Shown one piece after another: positions 7,452-15,033 of a stretch of 17,802 nt of DNA; within the stretch, counting starts at the first letter, position 1, and every line of letters starts with the position of its first letter. The position numbers and the translations under genes were made by a program. This DNA comes from Brumimicrobium sp033722555 (lineage in GTDB: Bacteria > Bacteroidota > Bacteroidia > Flavobacteriales_D > Crocinitomicaceae). The notes below the pieces were generated by a model that did no database searches, was not told the DNA's origin, and worked only from the letters and a program-made list of their open reading frames with translations. Location: contig JAWVYS010000055.1 of assembly GCA_033722555.1 (NCBI GenBank), positions 1 to 17,802 of the forward strand, read 5' to 3'.

Positions 7452-8408
7452 TTACTTTATATTATTGGACAACAGAAAGTTTTCAGTATTGCTGTAAATT
7501 CGGTTTTCAATGTCATTTAGATCTGCCCGGTGAAAAGGCTTTCCGGATATCTTTTCGTAGAGTTCTATATATCTCAAAGTCACAAGATCTACAAATTCGT
7601 CCGGCATTTCAGGCATTTTCTGACCTTCCAGCCCCTGAAATCCGTGTTCAATAAGCCATTGTCTAACAAACTCTTTACTTAGCTGTTTTTGTTGTTCACC
7701 TTTCCTCTGGCGCTCCTCGTAGCCGTCAGCATAAAAGTACCGTGAAGAATCCGGGGTGTGAATTTCATCCATTAACATTATCTCACCGTTTCTTAAGCCG
7801 AACTCGTATTTTGTATCTACAAGAATAAGTCCTCGTTCAGCGGCCATTTCAGTTCCTCGTTGAAACAGTTTTCTGGTATAGTCCTCAAGTTTCGAATATA
7901 TCTCCTCAGAAACAATTTCCTTTTTCAGAATATCAGTTTTTGAAATGTCCTCATCATGGCCTTCTTCTGCTTTAGTTGCAGGAGTAATAATCGGAGAAGG
8001 AAAAGGATCGTTTTCTTTCATACCTTCAGGCATTTCAACCCCGCACAATACCCTTTTCCCGGATTTATATTCGCGCCAGGCGTGCCCGGTCAGATAACCC
8101 CTTATCACCATTTCGAGGCGAATAGGTTCACATTTATATCCTACGGCAACATTGGGATCAGGAACGCCGATAAGCCAGTTTGGAACGATATCTTTTGTTG
8201 CATCCAGAAACATGGTTGCTACCTGATTCAACACCTGCCCCTTAAAAGGAATTCCTTTAGGAAGAATATGATCAAAGGCTGATATTCGATCAGAAGCTAT
8301 CATCACCAGATAATCTTCTCCAATGGAATATACATCTCTCACCTTTCCCTTATATACATTCGTGAGATTACTAAAGTTAAAATCGGTTTTAATCAGACTC
8401 TTTTTCAT
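7452..8408 (-). CDS. purC: Phosphoribosylaminoimidazole-succinocarboxamide synthase (SAICAR synthetase)
   Basis: About 318 residues. It joins CAIR and aspartate using ATP in de novo purine synthesis, in the cytoplasm. Motifs are VYKGKVRDVY (18-27), ASDRISAFD (38-46), GYLTGHAWREY (104-114), TPATKAEEGHDEDIS (142-156), LVDTKYEFG (196-204) and MDEIHTPDSSRYF (213-225), all of which are conserved in the family. The length matches the longer PurC form common in Bacteroidota and eukaryotes rather than the about 240-residue form. I choose the ATG at 8408 (MKKSLIKTDFNF) because known members start just before this point; an ATG at 8429 would add seven residues. Either way it overlaps the end of the phoH-like gene (20 bp for 8408), so the two are likely co-translated. 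Confidence 0.96.
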   Translation of the reverse strand: MKKSLIKTDFNFSNLTNVYKGKVRDVYSIGEDYLVMIASDRISAFDHILPKGIPFKGQVLNQVATMFLDATKDIVPNWLIGVPDPNVAVGYKCEPIRLEMVIRGYLTGHAWREYKSGKRVLCGVEMPEGMKENDPFPSPIITPATKAEEGHDEDISKTDILKKEIVSEEIYSKLEDYTRKLFQRGTEMAAERGLILVDTKYEFGLRNGEIMLMDEIHTPDSSRYFYADGYEERQRKGEQQKQLSKEFVRQWLIEHGFQGLEGQKMPEMPDEFVDLVTLRYIELYEKISGKPFHRADLNDIENRIYSNTENFLLSNNIK

Positions 8409-9345
8409 TTTCGTCTTTTTCGAATGCATCAATAATTTGTTTTACTAATTTATGTCTTATCACATCGTTGCGATTAAGTCGCACTATACCTATTCCTTCG
8501 ATATCCTGCAATCTATCCAGGGCATAGATCAAACCTGATTTCTGTTTCTTCGGAAGATCGATCTGAGAAGCATCTCCTGTAATAACGAAATTCGCGTTCA
8601 TCCCCATTCTGGTCAGGAACATCTTCATTTGATTCACAGTGGCATTCTGGGCTTCGTCAAGTATAACAAAAGCCTTGTCAAGTGTTCTTCCCCGCATAAA
8701 AGCAAGAGGAGCAATTTCAATTACACCCAGCTCAATGAAATCAATGAGTTTTTCAGGCGGAATCATGTCTCGTAGAGCATCATACAATGGCATCATGTAT
8801 GGATCCAGTTTTTCCTTCAGATCACCCGGGAGAAAACCAAGGTTCTCTCCAGCTTCAACAGCCGGCCTGGTTAATATTATTCGCTTAACCTGTTTTGTTT
8901 TAAGAGCTCTCACCGCACAAGCAACTGCCGTATAGGTTTTTCCGGTTCCTGCCGGGCCAACTGCGAAAACCATGTCATTTTTGTTAACCGCTTCAACCAG
9001 TTTTCTCTGATTGAATGTTCTCGCCTTTATTTTAGCCCCTCCATTTCCATGGACAAGAACCTCAGATCCGTCACCGGAAAGCAATTCAATCGGATCCTCA
9101 ACCATGAGATTATCGATATTACTCTCGGTCAGTCCGTCATATTTCTTAATATGTCTGATTAACTGATCAAGCTTAGATTCAAACACATCCAACATCGGAT
9201 CATCACCCTGAACAGTTAGCGTATTTCCCCTGGCTACAAGCTTAAGGTCAGAGAAATATTTTTTCAGTAGTTTTAGTTTAGAATCATTAACTCCAAACAG
9301 GTCGATGGGATTGATTTCTCTTATCTCAAATTTTCTTTCTTGCAA
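8389..9345 (-). CDS. PhoH-like ATPase
   Basis: 318 residues, cytoplasmic. The N-terminus (INPIDLFGVNDSKLK, about 11-25) and a KH-like beta/alpha segment (LKLVARGNTLTVQGD) are typical of PhoH-like proteins of Bacteroidota. The ATPase core has Walker A GPAGTGKT (130-137), TRPAVEAGENLGFLPGD (159-175), Walker B VILDEAQN (227-234) and TGDASQIDLP (256-265). The family is implicated in RNA metabolism, often beside ybeY in other bacteria, though ybeY is not seen here. The only start that preserves the N-terminus is a TTG at 9345; the next in-frame Met (51) would delete conserved sequence. It is the first gene of a unit with purC. Confidence 0.94.
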   Translation of the reverse strand: MQERKFEIREINPIDLFGVNDSKLKLLKKYFSDLKLVARGNTLTVQGDDPMLDVFESKLDQLIRHIKKYDGLTESNIDNLMVEDPIELLSGDGSEVLVHGNGGAKIKARTFNQRKLVEAVNKNDMVFAVGPAGTGKTYTAVACAVRALKTKQVKRIILTRPAVEAGENLGFLPGDLKEKLDPYMMPLYDALRDMIPPEKLIDFIELGVIEIAPLAFMRGRTLDKAFVILDEAQNATVNQMKMFLTRMGMNANFVITGDASQIDLPKKQKSGLIYALDRLQDIEGIGIVRLNRNDVIRHKLVKQIIDAFEKDENEKESD

Positions 9346-9372
9346 TACAATTACATTTAAGGTTTAAACATC

Positions 9373-9380
9373 CAAAATTA
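9373..9380 (-). promoter_or_regulatory. Candidate -7 element TAATTTTG for the phoH-like/purC unit
   Basis: On the minus strand TAATTTTG ends 27 nt before the TTG start at 9345 and fits TAnnTTTG. A TTTG lies 10 nt upstream (complement of 9391-9394). No clear TTG exists at the standard spacing, so confidence is limited. Confidence 0.35.
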
Positions 9381-9482
9381 AAGTATTTTTCAAAGTAAGC
9401 GGATAATTCGTGTATAAAAAAGTAGTGGATAAATCTCACGAAACTCACACCCTATTTTATCCCTGATTCTCAAAATAAAATT

Positions 9483-9490
9483 TAATTTTG
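9483..9490 (+). promoter_or_regulatory. Candidate -7 element TAATTTTG for the SAM hydrolase/ABM unit
   Basis: TAATTTTG fits TAnnTTTG and lies 35 nt before the ATG at 9526, in the 180-bp divergent gap with the phoH-like gene. No convincing -33 TTG is seen. The gap shows no other structure. Confidence 0.38.
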
Positions 9491-9525
9491 ACAAAGAATA
9501 ATTCAGGGAATTTAACGGTAGAATA

Positions 9526-10386
9526 ATGAGCATAATTACTTTAACAACGGACATGGGGATGAGAGATCATTATGTGGCCAGTTTAAAAGGGAAAATTTTC
9601 TCACTTTTACCTGAAGCCCATGTCGTTGATGTTTCTCACGACGTCAAACCATTCAATATTCTACAGGCTTCCTATTTTCTCAAAAATATAGTGAAAGATT
9701 TCCCTGAAGGAACTATTCACGTGATCGGAGTGGATGCTGAGCCTCATGTCAACTTCAATGACCCCTCAGAAAATGCGCTCCCTACGATCCTATATTACAA
9801 AAAACAATATTTTATCGGCACAGATAACGGAATATTCAGTTTAATCCTTGAGAATAATAAGCCTGAAAAATTATGGACACTTGACGATGTTCTCTCCCAA
9901 CCTGAACTGATGAATTTTCCCACTAAAAACATTCTGATACCCGCAGCTTGTAAACTTGCTTCTGGAGAAGAACCGGATAAATTCGCTTCGCGCTCAGAAA
10001 AAATCAGAAGAGCCCTGCCCCTTTCTCCTGTAATCGACGGAAACACATTAAAAGGAGCTATAATTCACATCGATCATTATGGCAATCTGATTACCAATAT
10101 TAAGAAAACAGATTTTTATAGAATCGGAAGAAAAGTACCTTTTGTAATCTACTTCCGCCAAAAGGAATATTATATCGATACTATTTCGGTAGGATACAAC
10201 GAGGTACCACCGGGTGAAAAAGTAGCGCTATTTAACGACAGTAACCTGCTGGAAATCGCTATAAACAAAGGTACACCTGAAAACGGCGGAGGAGCCAACA
10301 GTCTTTTCGGACTTCGCCTGGGGGATATAATACGCATTGAATTTACACCGAGAGGTTCGCGCGAAACGATAGAATCTCTCTTTTAA
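9526..10386 (+). CDS. S-adenosyl-L-methionine hydrolase (adenosine-forming), formerly DUF62
   Basis: 286 residues, cytoplasmic. The N-terminus IITLTTDMGMRDHYVASLKG, then VVDVSHDVKPFNILQASYFL (33-52), FIGTDNGIFSL (96-106), HIDHYGNLITNI (181-192), and a C-terminal beta domain with FNDSNLLEIAINKGTPE (236-252) define the SAM hydroxide adenosyltransferase family. Known members cleave SAM with water-derived hydroxide to adenosine and methionine and are relatives of fluorinase and chlorinase. They lack the about 21-residue loop of the halogenases; no obvious halogenase-type insertion is apparent here. The physiological reason for SAM hydrolysis is not settled. It is followed 10 nt later by a small ABM-fold gene on the same strand, which suggests one transcript. 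Confidence 0.93.
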   Translation: MSIITLTTDMGMRDHYVASLKGKIFSLLPEAHVVDVSHDVKPFNILQASYFLKNIVKDFPEGTIHVIGVDAEPHVNFNDPSENALPTILYYKKQYFIGTDNGIFSLILENNKPEKLWTLDDVLSQPELMNFPTKNILIPAACKLASGEEPDKFASRSEKIRRALPLSPVIDGNTLKGAIIHIDHYGNLITNIKKTDFYRIGRKVPFVIYFRQKEYYIDTISVGYNEVPPGEKVALFNDSNLLEIAINKGTPENGGGANSLFGLRLGDIIRIEFTPRGSRETIESLF

Positions 10387-10396
10387 AAGATACGCC

Positions 10397-10705
10397 GTGA
10401 TACGAATAGTTAAGTTGACATTACATCCGGAACACGTGAAGGATTTCCTGAACTATTTTGATAGTGTAAAACAAGAAATCAATCAATTCCCGGGCTGCAA
10501 AGGAATGAAGTTACTCAAGGACAGAAAGGAAAACAACATACTATTCACCTACAGCCGGTGGGAATCAGAAGAAGATCTGGAAAATTACAGAAATTCCGAA
10601 CTTTTCGGAAAAGTATGGCCTCTAGTTAAAGGATGGTTTAAAGAAAGAGCCGAAGCCTGGTCGGTGGACACCTATTTCAATGGTTTTGAGCAAGAAATTC
10701 ATTAA
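10397..10705 (+). CDS. Small ABM-fold (antibiotic biosynthesis monooxygenase-like) protein
   Basis: 102 residues, cytoplasmic. It starts at a GTG, 10 nt after the SAM hydrolase stop. The pattern MIRIVKLTLHPEHVKDFLNYF, GCKGMKLLKD, NNILFTYSRWESEEDLENYR and EAWSVDTY is the ferredoxin-like dimeric alpha/beta barrel of the ABM family: a first strand, a helix, a central strand with FPGCKG, the SRWESEEDLENYRNSE helix, and a last strand. Members include quinone/polyketide monooxygenases, heme-degrading IsdG-type enzymes and many proteins of unknown activity. I see no clear IsdG Asn/Trp/His heme triad assignment, so no specific reaction is claimed. Its stop codon overlaps that of the convergent gene. 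Confidence 0.85.
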   Translation: MIRIVKLTLHPEHVKDFLNYFDSVKQEINQFPGCKGMKLLKDRKENNILFTYSRWESEEDLENYRNSELFGKVWPLVKGWFKERAEAWSVDTYFNGFEQEIH

Positions 10706-11802
10706 AACGACACGGACAGCGAGTACTTGACGCTTTCCCCCTTCCCTTTTTCGAACTGCGGCAGTTCATCAATTGCCTTCTGCAGCTGAGTCTGATGAGT
10801 CGGGTGCAGATTACCGAAAATTTTGCTTTCCTTTAATTTACCTCGGGAATTTATTTCCAGTTCTATCATTACACTGCGATCAAATTTATCCTCAGCAGCC
10901 GGAACCTGTATAGGCCTCATTTTCCCTTTGAAATAATTTACAAGCGCTTCATCTCCTCCGGGGAACGAAGGCAAATCACTCAAAGAATAGTTTGCATTTC
11001 CTGCTCTTTTCGTATCCGATCGGCCGAGCGGATTTTTGCCGTTGTATGAATTTTTAGAAGTCGTTTTAAAATCGTCGGGGTTTAATTTCGCAAGAATATG
11101 CACTTCACTCAAAGCGAGAAGCACCTTTCCGGATTTTTGTCCTGACTGCTCCTTCTCAGTAATTAAATTTTTCGAATTCGCATCCGACGAGGGGACAGCT
11201 TCCTTACCACCTTTCTTACTCGAAGAAATACCTGACTCTTTTTCCTCAAGGGGTGAACGTAGGTTCCCGACCTTTTCAGTTTGTGCACTGTTTTTATCCT
11301 GCAGTTCTGTGTTCGATAACTCCCGAACCATATCTAATGTCGAAGTTTGTCCCGGATTCAAAGGTTCTGTTACATCGATCGTTTCCTCTACCGTTGAACC
11401 GTCAGACATCAAATGTACCGGAGAGGACTTATCGGGAAAATCAATCACCAAACCGTTTTCTGCCATTATATATCTGGGCGAGTCATTTTCAGCAACAAAT
11501 AAATACATCATACCCAAGATGATCGCCAAGGAACTTAATCCTATCCAACCAGCATAGTTAGACCAAAAACCTCTGTTCTTTAAGTAAGCTGAATAAATTC
11601 CCTGATTAATAGCACCTGATATTCTCTCCACTCTTTTTAAATCAGTCAGATCGCCTTCCTCAATAACCGCTGAAACCATCGGGTTTAATGCAGCAATTTT
11701 TCTTACATAAGATACCTTCTCCTCGGTAAGTTTTCCCTCCCGAAAAGCCTTTAGGTCTTTGAGTGACGGTAATTTATGATATTTTATCGATTGACTTGAC
11801 AT
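10702..11802 (-). CDS. Single-pass membrane protein with TonB C-terminal-like domain, partner of the adjacent sigma factor
   Basis: 366 residues. An N-terminal part of about 80 residues (LKAFREGKLTEEKVSYVRKIAALNP within it) is predicted cytoplasmic. One helix follows (about 83-104, with IGLSSLAIILGMMYLFVA), then a long Ser/Lys/Glu-rich low-complexity region to about 270. The C-terminal domain (about 277-366) has DLPSFPGGDEALVNYF, VMIELEINSRGKLKESKIFG, and a final SLSVSF. This FPGG-EAL...V.V.INxxGxL layout is typical of TonB C-terminal-like domains of Bacteroidota. The topology and its position, overlapping the sigma factor gene by 29 bp, suggest an anti-sigma or signal-transducing partner; that is inference. 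No classical zinc anti-sigma motif (HxxxCxxC) is present. It ends convergently on the ABM gene within a TTAA. Confidence 0.82.
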   Translation of the reverse strand: MSSQSIKYHKLPSLKDLKAFREGKLTEEKVSYVRKIAALNPMVSAVIEEGDLTDLKRVERISGAINQGIYSAYLKNRGFWSNYAGWIGLSSLAIILGMMYLFVAENDSPRYIMAENGLVIDFPDKSSPVHLMSDGSTVEETIDVTEPLNPGQTSTLDMVRELSNTELQDKNSAQTEKVGNLRSPLEEKESGISSSKKGGKEAVPSSDANSKNLITEKEQSGQKSGKVLLALSEVHILAKLNPDDFKTTSKNSYNGKNPLGRSDTKRAGNANYSLSDLPSFPGGDEALVNYFKGKMRPIQVPAAEDKFDRSVMIELEINSRGKLKESKIFGNLHPTHQTQLQKAIDELPQFEKGKGESVKYSLSVSF

Positions 11803-12376
11803 TCTTGCTTTCTAATAGTATTTTCATTTTTCGCTTACCATTCTGAACATGACTTTTAACTTCATTCTCTGAAATACTCAGAATAGTTGTAATTTCTTTA
11901 TATGATTTCCCGTTTAAATAAAACAACTCGATGCATCTCGCCTGCAAGGGTTTGAGTTCAAGTAAAACCTCCTGAATGATTTTCTCCCCGTCTACCCTTT
12001 CGTCACTGAAGATTTCTTTAAATCCTTCATCATCTTCAAACCTGTCATGATAACCTTCAATTAAATCATAATGAGGCTGTGCCCCTTTCTTTCGGTTAAC
12101 CTTCAGAAGATAGTTTCTTACAAGACTGTAATACCATCCTCCAAAATTCTGAACTTCCGTTTCCTTGAGGTCTTTCGACATTAATTCAAAACACTCCATC
12201 GTTGCGTCTTCAGCATCTGTTTCGTTTTTTAAATAATTCAATGCAAGGGAAACCGTCATCTCATTATATCGTTCAAACAACAATGCCGCATAATAAATGT
12301 CTTTGGTAGTCTGAAATTTATCCACCAACTGAGCATCTGATAGCTGCTTGTATTTTCGAAGAATTCTAAGTATCAC
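11774..12376 (-). CDS. Sigma-70 family (ECF-type) RNA polymerase sigma factor
   Basis: 200 residues, cytoplasmic. Region 2 begins at LSDAQLVDKFQ (12-22), with LFERYNEMTVSLALNYLKNETDAEDATMECFELM (33-66, written here as the sigma-2 helices) and FGGWYYSLVRNYLL (78-91). Region 4 spans about 131-188, with LKPLQARCIELFYLNGKSYKEI and the DNA-recognition helix SISENEVKSHVQNGKRKMK. An acidic linker (DRFEDDEGFKEIFSDE) separates them. It starts at a GTG (12376). The first in-frame Met (40) lies inside region 2 and would remove conserved sequence. Its last 29 bp overlap the downstream membrane-protein gene, indicating co-expression. The mRNA just before has a 5-codon ATG reading frame ending in the GTGA that overlaps this start. 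Confidence 0.92.
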   Translation of the reverse strand: MILRILRKYKQLSDAQLVDKFQTTKDIYYAALLFERYNEMTVSLALNYLKNETDAEDATMECFELMSKDLKETEVQNFGGWYYSLVRNYLLKVNRKKGAQPHYDLIEGYHDRFEDDEGFKEIFSDERVDGEKIIQEVLLELKPLQARCIELFYLNGKSYKEITTILSISENEVKSHVQNGKRKMKILLESKNVKSIDKIS

Positions 12377-12629
12377 TGATTTCCCGTCATAGTTATAGTT
12401 CTAAATTTAAATTAATTCTTCTTAAAAGGGAAATTCACCTATCATTTTCCATAAATTTCACCTAAAAAAACTTATTCCGAGTATAATTTTTTAGATCACC
12501 AGCAGTCGACTCAAAGTATTTAGAATAACAATTCCGGTTATTTATTATGCATACATTAGAATTTTTAGTCTCTCAAATAAATAGTTTTTATATTTTTGTG
12601 AACAGACCAAAAACATTAAAAATATAGCA
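12377..12629. other. 253-bp divergent intergenic region between the sigma factor gene and etfB
   Basis: AT-rich spacer with promoters for both directions expected. The only convincing element is TATTTTTG for etfB. A 6-bp inverted repeat (AATAAC at 12524-12529, GTTATT at 12537-12542) with a 7-nt spacer could be an operator but is short enough to be chance. Near the sigma start, AACTAT is repeated in tandem on the minus strand. No clear promoter for the sigma gene was found. Confidence 0.4.
12591..12598 (+). promoter_or_regulatory. Candidate -7 element TATTTTTG for etfBA
   Basis: TATTTTTG fits TAnnTTTG and lies 31 nt upstream of the etfB ATG. The -33 region has only a weak TTAG at about 12565-12568, 22 nt away. 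The leader downstream is A-rich, as is typical for efficiently translated Bacteroidota genes lacking a Shine-Dalgarno sequence. Confidence 0.5.
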
Positions 12630-13370
12630 ATGAAAATACTTGTGTGTATTAGTAAAGCACCTGACACAACAACGAAAATATCGTTTAAGGATGGTGATAC
12701 TCAGTTTGACGATAGTGGAGTTAAGTATATTGTCAATCCTTATGACGAATGGTATGCTTTGGTTCGGGGACTTGAGATCAAGGAAACGCTAGGAGGTAGT
12801 GTAACCACCATTACAGTGGGTACTGCTGAAGACGAGGCTACGATCAGAAAAGCGCTCGCTATCGGTGCCGATGAAGCAGTAAGAATCAATGCGGAAGCTA
12901 CAGATGCTTATCAGGTTGCTACTGAAATAGCGAATTATGCTAAAAATGAAGGCTTTGATCTTATTCTTCTTGGAAAGGAAACGATCGATTACAACGGTTC
13001 ACAAGTAGGTGGAATGGTAGCAGAACATCTCGACATTCCATTCATTTCACTGGCAAGTAAGCTTAACGTTGAAGGAAATAAAGCGACCCTCGACAAGGAA
13101 ATTATTGGTGGGGTACAAACTGTGGAGGTTGAATTGCCGGTTGTAGCGAGTTGTGCGAAAGGAATGGCAGAACAAAGAATCCCGAATATGCGAGGAATCA
13201 TGGCCGCCAGATCCAAACCATTGAAGGTTGTTGAGCCTTCTGGAGCATCAAAACATACAGAATTTGTTAAGTATGCTCTTCCGGCACCTAAATCAGCAGT
13301 TAAGCTCATTGATCCAGAAGACATGGATAAGTTGGTTGAATTGCTACACAATGAGGCAAAGGTGATTTAA
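12630..13370 (+). CDS. etfB: Electron transfer flavoprotein, beta subunit
   Basis: 246 residues, cytoplasmic. It pairs with EtfA to carry electrons from acyl-CoA dehydrogenases to the respiratory chain and normally binds AMP. MKILVCISKAPDTTTKI at the N-terminus, IVNPYDEWYALVRGLEIKE (34-52), DLILLGKETIDYNGSQVGG (110-128) and the signature-like VELPVVASCAKGMAEQRIPN (167-186) identify the family. LMAARSKPL-type sequence (MAARSKPL, 191-198) follows as in other members. The length is normal. The gene lies 30 bp upstream of etfA, as a typical etfBA operon. Codons are rather uniform and the A-rich leader suggests high expression. Nothing points to a bifurcating or N2-fixation FixB-type system. Confidence 0.97.
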   Translation: MKILVCISKAPDTTTKISFKDGDTQFDDSGVKYIVNPYDEWYALVRGLEIKETLGGSVTTITVGTAEDEATIRKALAIGADEAVRINAEATDAYQVATEIANYAKNEGFDLILLGKETIDYNGSQVGGMVAEHLDIPFISLASKLNVEGNKATLDKEIIGGVQTVEVELPVVASCAKGMAEQRIPNMRGIMAARSKPLKVVEPSGASKHTEFVKYALPAPKSAVKLIDPEDMDKLVELLHNEAKVI

Positions 13371-13400
13371 ATAAATGTTGAACAAAATTAATTTGAAATA

Positions 13401-14342
13401 ATGTCAGTTCTAGTATATATAAACAGTAGCGGTGAGAAAATTGCCAAAAACGCATTTGAAGCCGTTACTTACGCGAAAAAATTAGGCAATGTGATTGCTG
13501 TAACCAACGGAAAGGCAGATGACTCTTCATTAGCTGAACTTGGAAAATACGGTGCAGAAAAGGTTCTGGTAGATAGATCTTTCGAAGGAATAGATGAGCA
13601 ACAGATTACCAGACTTGTAGCTACCGCAGCCGATTCAATCGGAGCTACGACAATCGTATTCTCGCATGACCTGGTAGGTAAAGGTGCCGCTCCTCGTCTT
13701 TCTGTAAAGTTAAATGCAGGACTTGTAGCAGGAGCAACAGCTGTTCCTCAAGCGGATGGAACCATACCTGTGAATGTGTTTTCAGGAAAAGCTTTCGGTT
13801 TTGTAAAGATCAATACCGATAAAAAAATCATATCTCTTCTTCCAAATTCTATTCAGCCCGAAGAAACCGGAACTTCCGCTCAAGTAGAGGAATTCAACGG
13901 AAATGCCGGAGAAACGAAAGTGAAGGTCGTGGCAACCAAGAAACCCGAAGGGGATATTCCTTTGCCTGAAGCGGAACTGGTAGTTTCAGCAGGAAGAGGT
14001 TTAAAAGGTCCTGAAAACTGGGGGATTGTTGAAGATTTAGCCGAGGCACTAGGTGCCGCAACAGCCTGTTCTCGTCCCGTTGCAGATTCTGACTGGAGAC
14101 CGCATCACGAACACGTGGGTCAAACAGGAGTTGCAATACGACCGAACCTGTATATCGCCGCCGGAATTTCCGGTGCTATTCAGCACCTTGCCGGTGTAAA
14201 CGGATCTAAAGTAATCGTGGTTATCAACACGGACGAGGAGGCTCCATTTTTCAAAGCAGCGGATTACGGAGTAGTTGGTGATGCTTTTGAAGTATTGCCA
14301 AGACTTACCGAAGCTGTAAAAAAATTCAAGGCTTCTAACTAG
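13401..14342 (+). CDS. etfA: Electron transfer flavoprotein, alpha subunit
   Basis: 313 residues, cytoplasmic. The N-terminal alpha/beta domain (1-about 185) is followed by the FAD-binding C-terminal domain: VVSAGRGLKGPENWGIVEDL (194-213), the arginine of CSRPVADSDW (223-232), HEHVGQTGVAIRPNLYIAAG (236-255) and ISGAIQHLAGVNGSKVIVVI (256-275), then NTDEEAPFF. This is the canonical FAD-binding set of EtfA. The length matches the family. It is the second gene of the etfBA operon and is followed by a strong hairpin, so transcription probably ends there. An electron acceptor such as ETF-quinone oxidoreductase is not encoded in the window. Confidence 0.97.
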   Translation: MSVLVYINSSGEKIAKNAFEAVTYAKKLGNVIAVTNGKADDSSLAELGKYGAEKVLVDRSFEGIDEQQITRLVATAADSIGATTIVFSHDLVGKGAAPRLSVKLNAGLVAGATAVPQADGTIPVNVFSGKAFGFVKINTDKKIISLLPNSIQPEETGTSAQVEEFNGNAGETKVKVVATKKPEGDIPLPEAELVVSAGRGLKGPENWGIVEDLAEALGAATACSRPVADSDWRPHHEHVGQTGVAIRPNLYIAAGISGAIQHLAGVNGSKVIVVINTDEEAPFFKAADYGVVGDAFEVLPRLTEAVKKFKASN

Positions 14343-14377
14343 TTTTCGATAATAAATATTATTTTTACATTATAGAG

Positions 14378-14403
14378 TTAGGGAAGCAATTTAGCTTCCC
14401 TAA
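14378..14403 (+). terminator. Rho-independent terminator after etfBA
   Basis: TTAGGGAAGC (14378-14387), a 6-nt loop AATTTA, and GCTTCCCTAA (14394-14403) form a perfect 10-bp stem, followed by TTTATTA. The T-run is short. It lies 35 bp after the etfA stop and 39 bp before the next gene, so that gene needs its own promoter or readthrough. Confidence 0.75.
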
Positions 14404-14442
14404 TTTATTACTTTAAATAAGAATGCGCAGACTTTAGCCGCT

Positions 14443-15033
14443 ATGGAAAAAGTAAAACTTGAGATCATAGGATTATCGTATAGTCAAACACAATCGGGAG
14501 CTTACGCTCTTGTTTTATCGGAAGTAGAAGGAAACAGAAGATTGCCTATAATTATTGGAGGATTTGAAGCTCAAGCTATTGCTATCGAATTAGAAAACAT
14601 GACTCCAACCCGACCGCTTACCCATGATCTTTTTAAAAATTTCGCTGTCGATTTCGGGATTAAAATAAAAGAGGTTTTGATATACAATTTGGTGGAAGGA
14701 ATTTTCTATTCCAAGTTGATCTGCGAACAAAACGGAGTAGAAAAAGAAATAGACGCAAGAACATCAGACGCTATAGCTTTGGGAGTAAGATTTAAATGTC
14801 CCGTTTATACGTACGAATCAATACTCGGTTCTGCAGGAATTAAACTGGAGGAGGGAGAAGATATGGAAGCTCCGGTAGAAGTGGATACCGAGGAGACTTC
14901 CGGAGAAAAAAAGTCAGATCTCTCAACATTAACAGTAACCGAACTAGAAGAGAAACTTGAAGGTGCTGTGGAAAATGAAGATTACGAGTTGGCATCAAAA
15001 ATCAGAGATGAAATTAATCGCCGTACTTCATAA
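14443..15033 (+). CDS. Bifunctional nuclease (DUF151) family protein with C-terminal UVR motif
   Basis: 196 residues, cytoplasmic. The DUF151 domain (about 1-130) has EIIGLSYSQTQSGAYALVLS, NRRLPIIIGGFEAQAIAIEL (31-50), PTRPLTHDLFKN and IDARTSDAIALGVRFKCPVY (103-122). An acidic linker (about 136-156) leads to a UVR motif (about 164-194) with LEEKLEGAVENEDYELASK and IRDEINRR, the form that mediates contacts in UvrB/UvrC and occurs in Clp adaptors. Plant and thermophile relatives of DUF151 show nuclease activity; the role in Bacteroidota is unknown. The final 26 bp overlap the start of the nucleoside transporter gene in another frame, so coupling is likely. A clear promoter was not found in the 39 bp after the etfA terminator. 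Confidence 0.9.
   Translation: MEKVKLEIIGLSYSQTQSGAYALVLSEVEGNRRLPIIIGGFEAQAIAIELENMTPTRPLTHDLFKNFAVDFGIKIKEVLIYNLVEGIFYSKLICEQNGVEKEIDARTSDAIALGVRFKCPVYTYESILGSAGIKLEEGEDMEAPVEVDTEETSGEKKSDLSTLTVTELEEKLEGAVENEDYELASKIRDEINRRTS

Noticed and set aside
11036..11557. 173-codon open frame on the plus strand opposite the TonB-C protein
   Set aside because: It lies opposite the low-complexity linker, where Ser/Glu/Lys codons avoid stops in reverse frames. No start context or domain.
12524..12542. Inverted repeat AATAAC/GTTATT in the sigma-etfB gap
   Set aside because: Six base pairs with a 7-nt spacer in AT-rich DNA is expected by chance; no second copy elsewhere.
14957..15007. N-terminal extension of the nucleoside transporter from an upstream ATG
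   Set aside because: It would lie wholly inside the DUF151 gene and place charged residues before the signal peptide; the ATG at 15008 gives a normal exported N-terminus.
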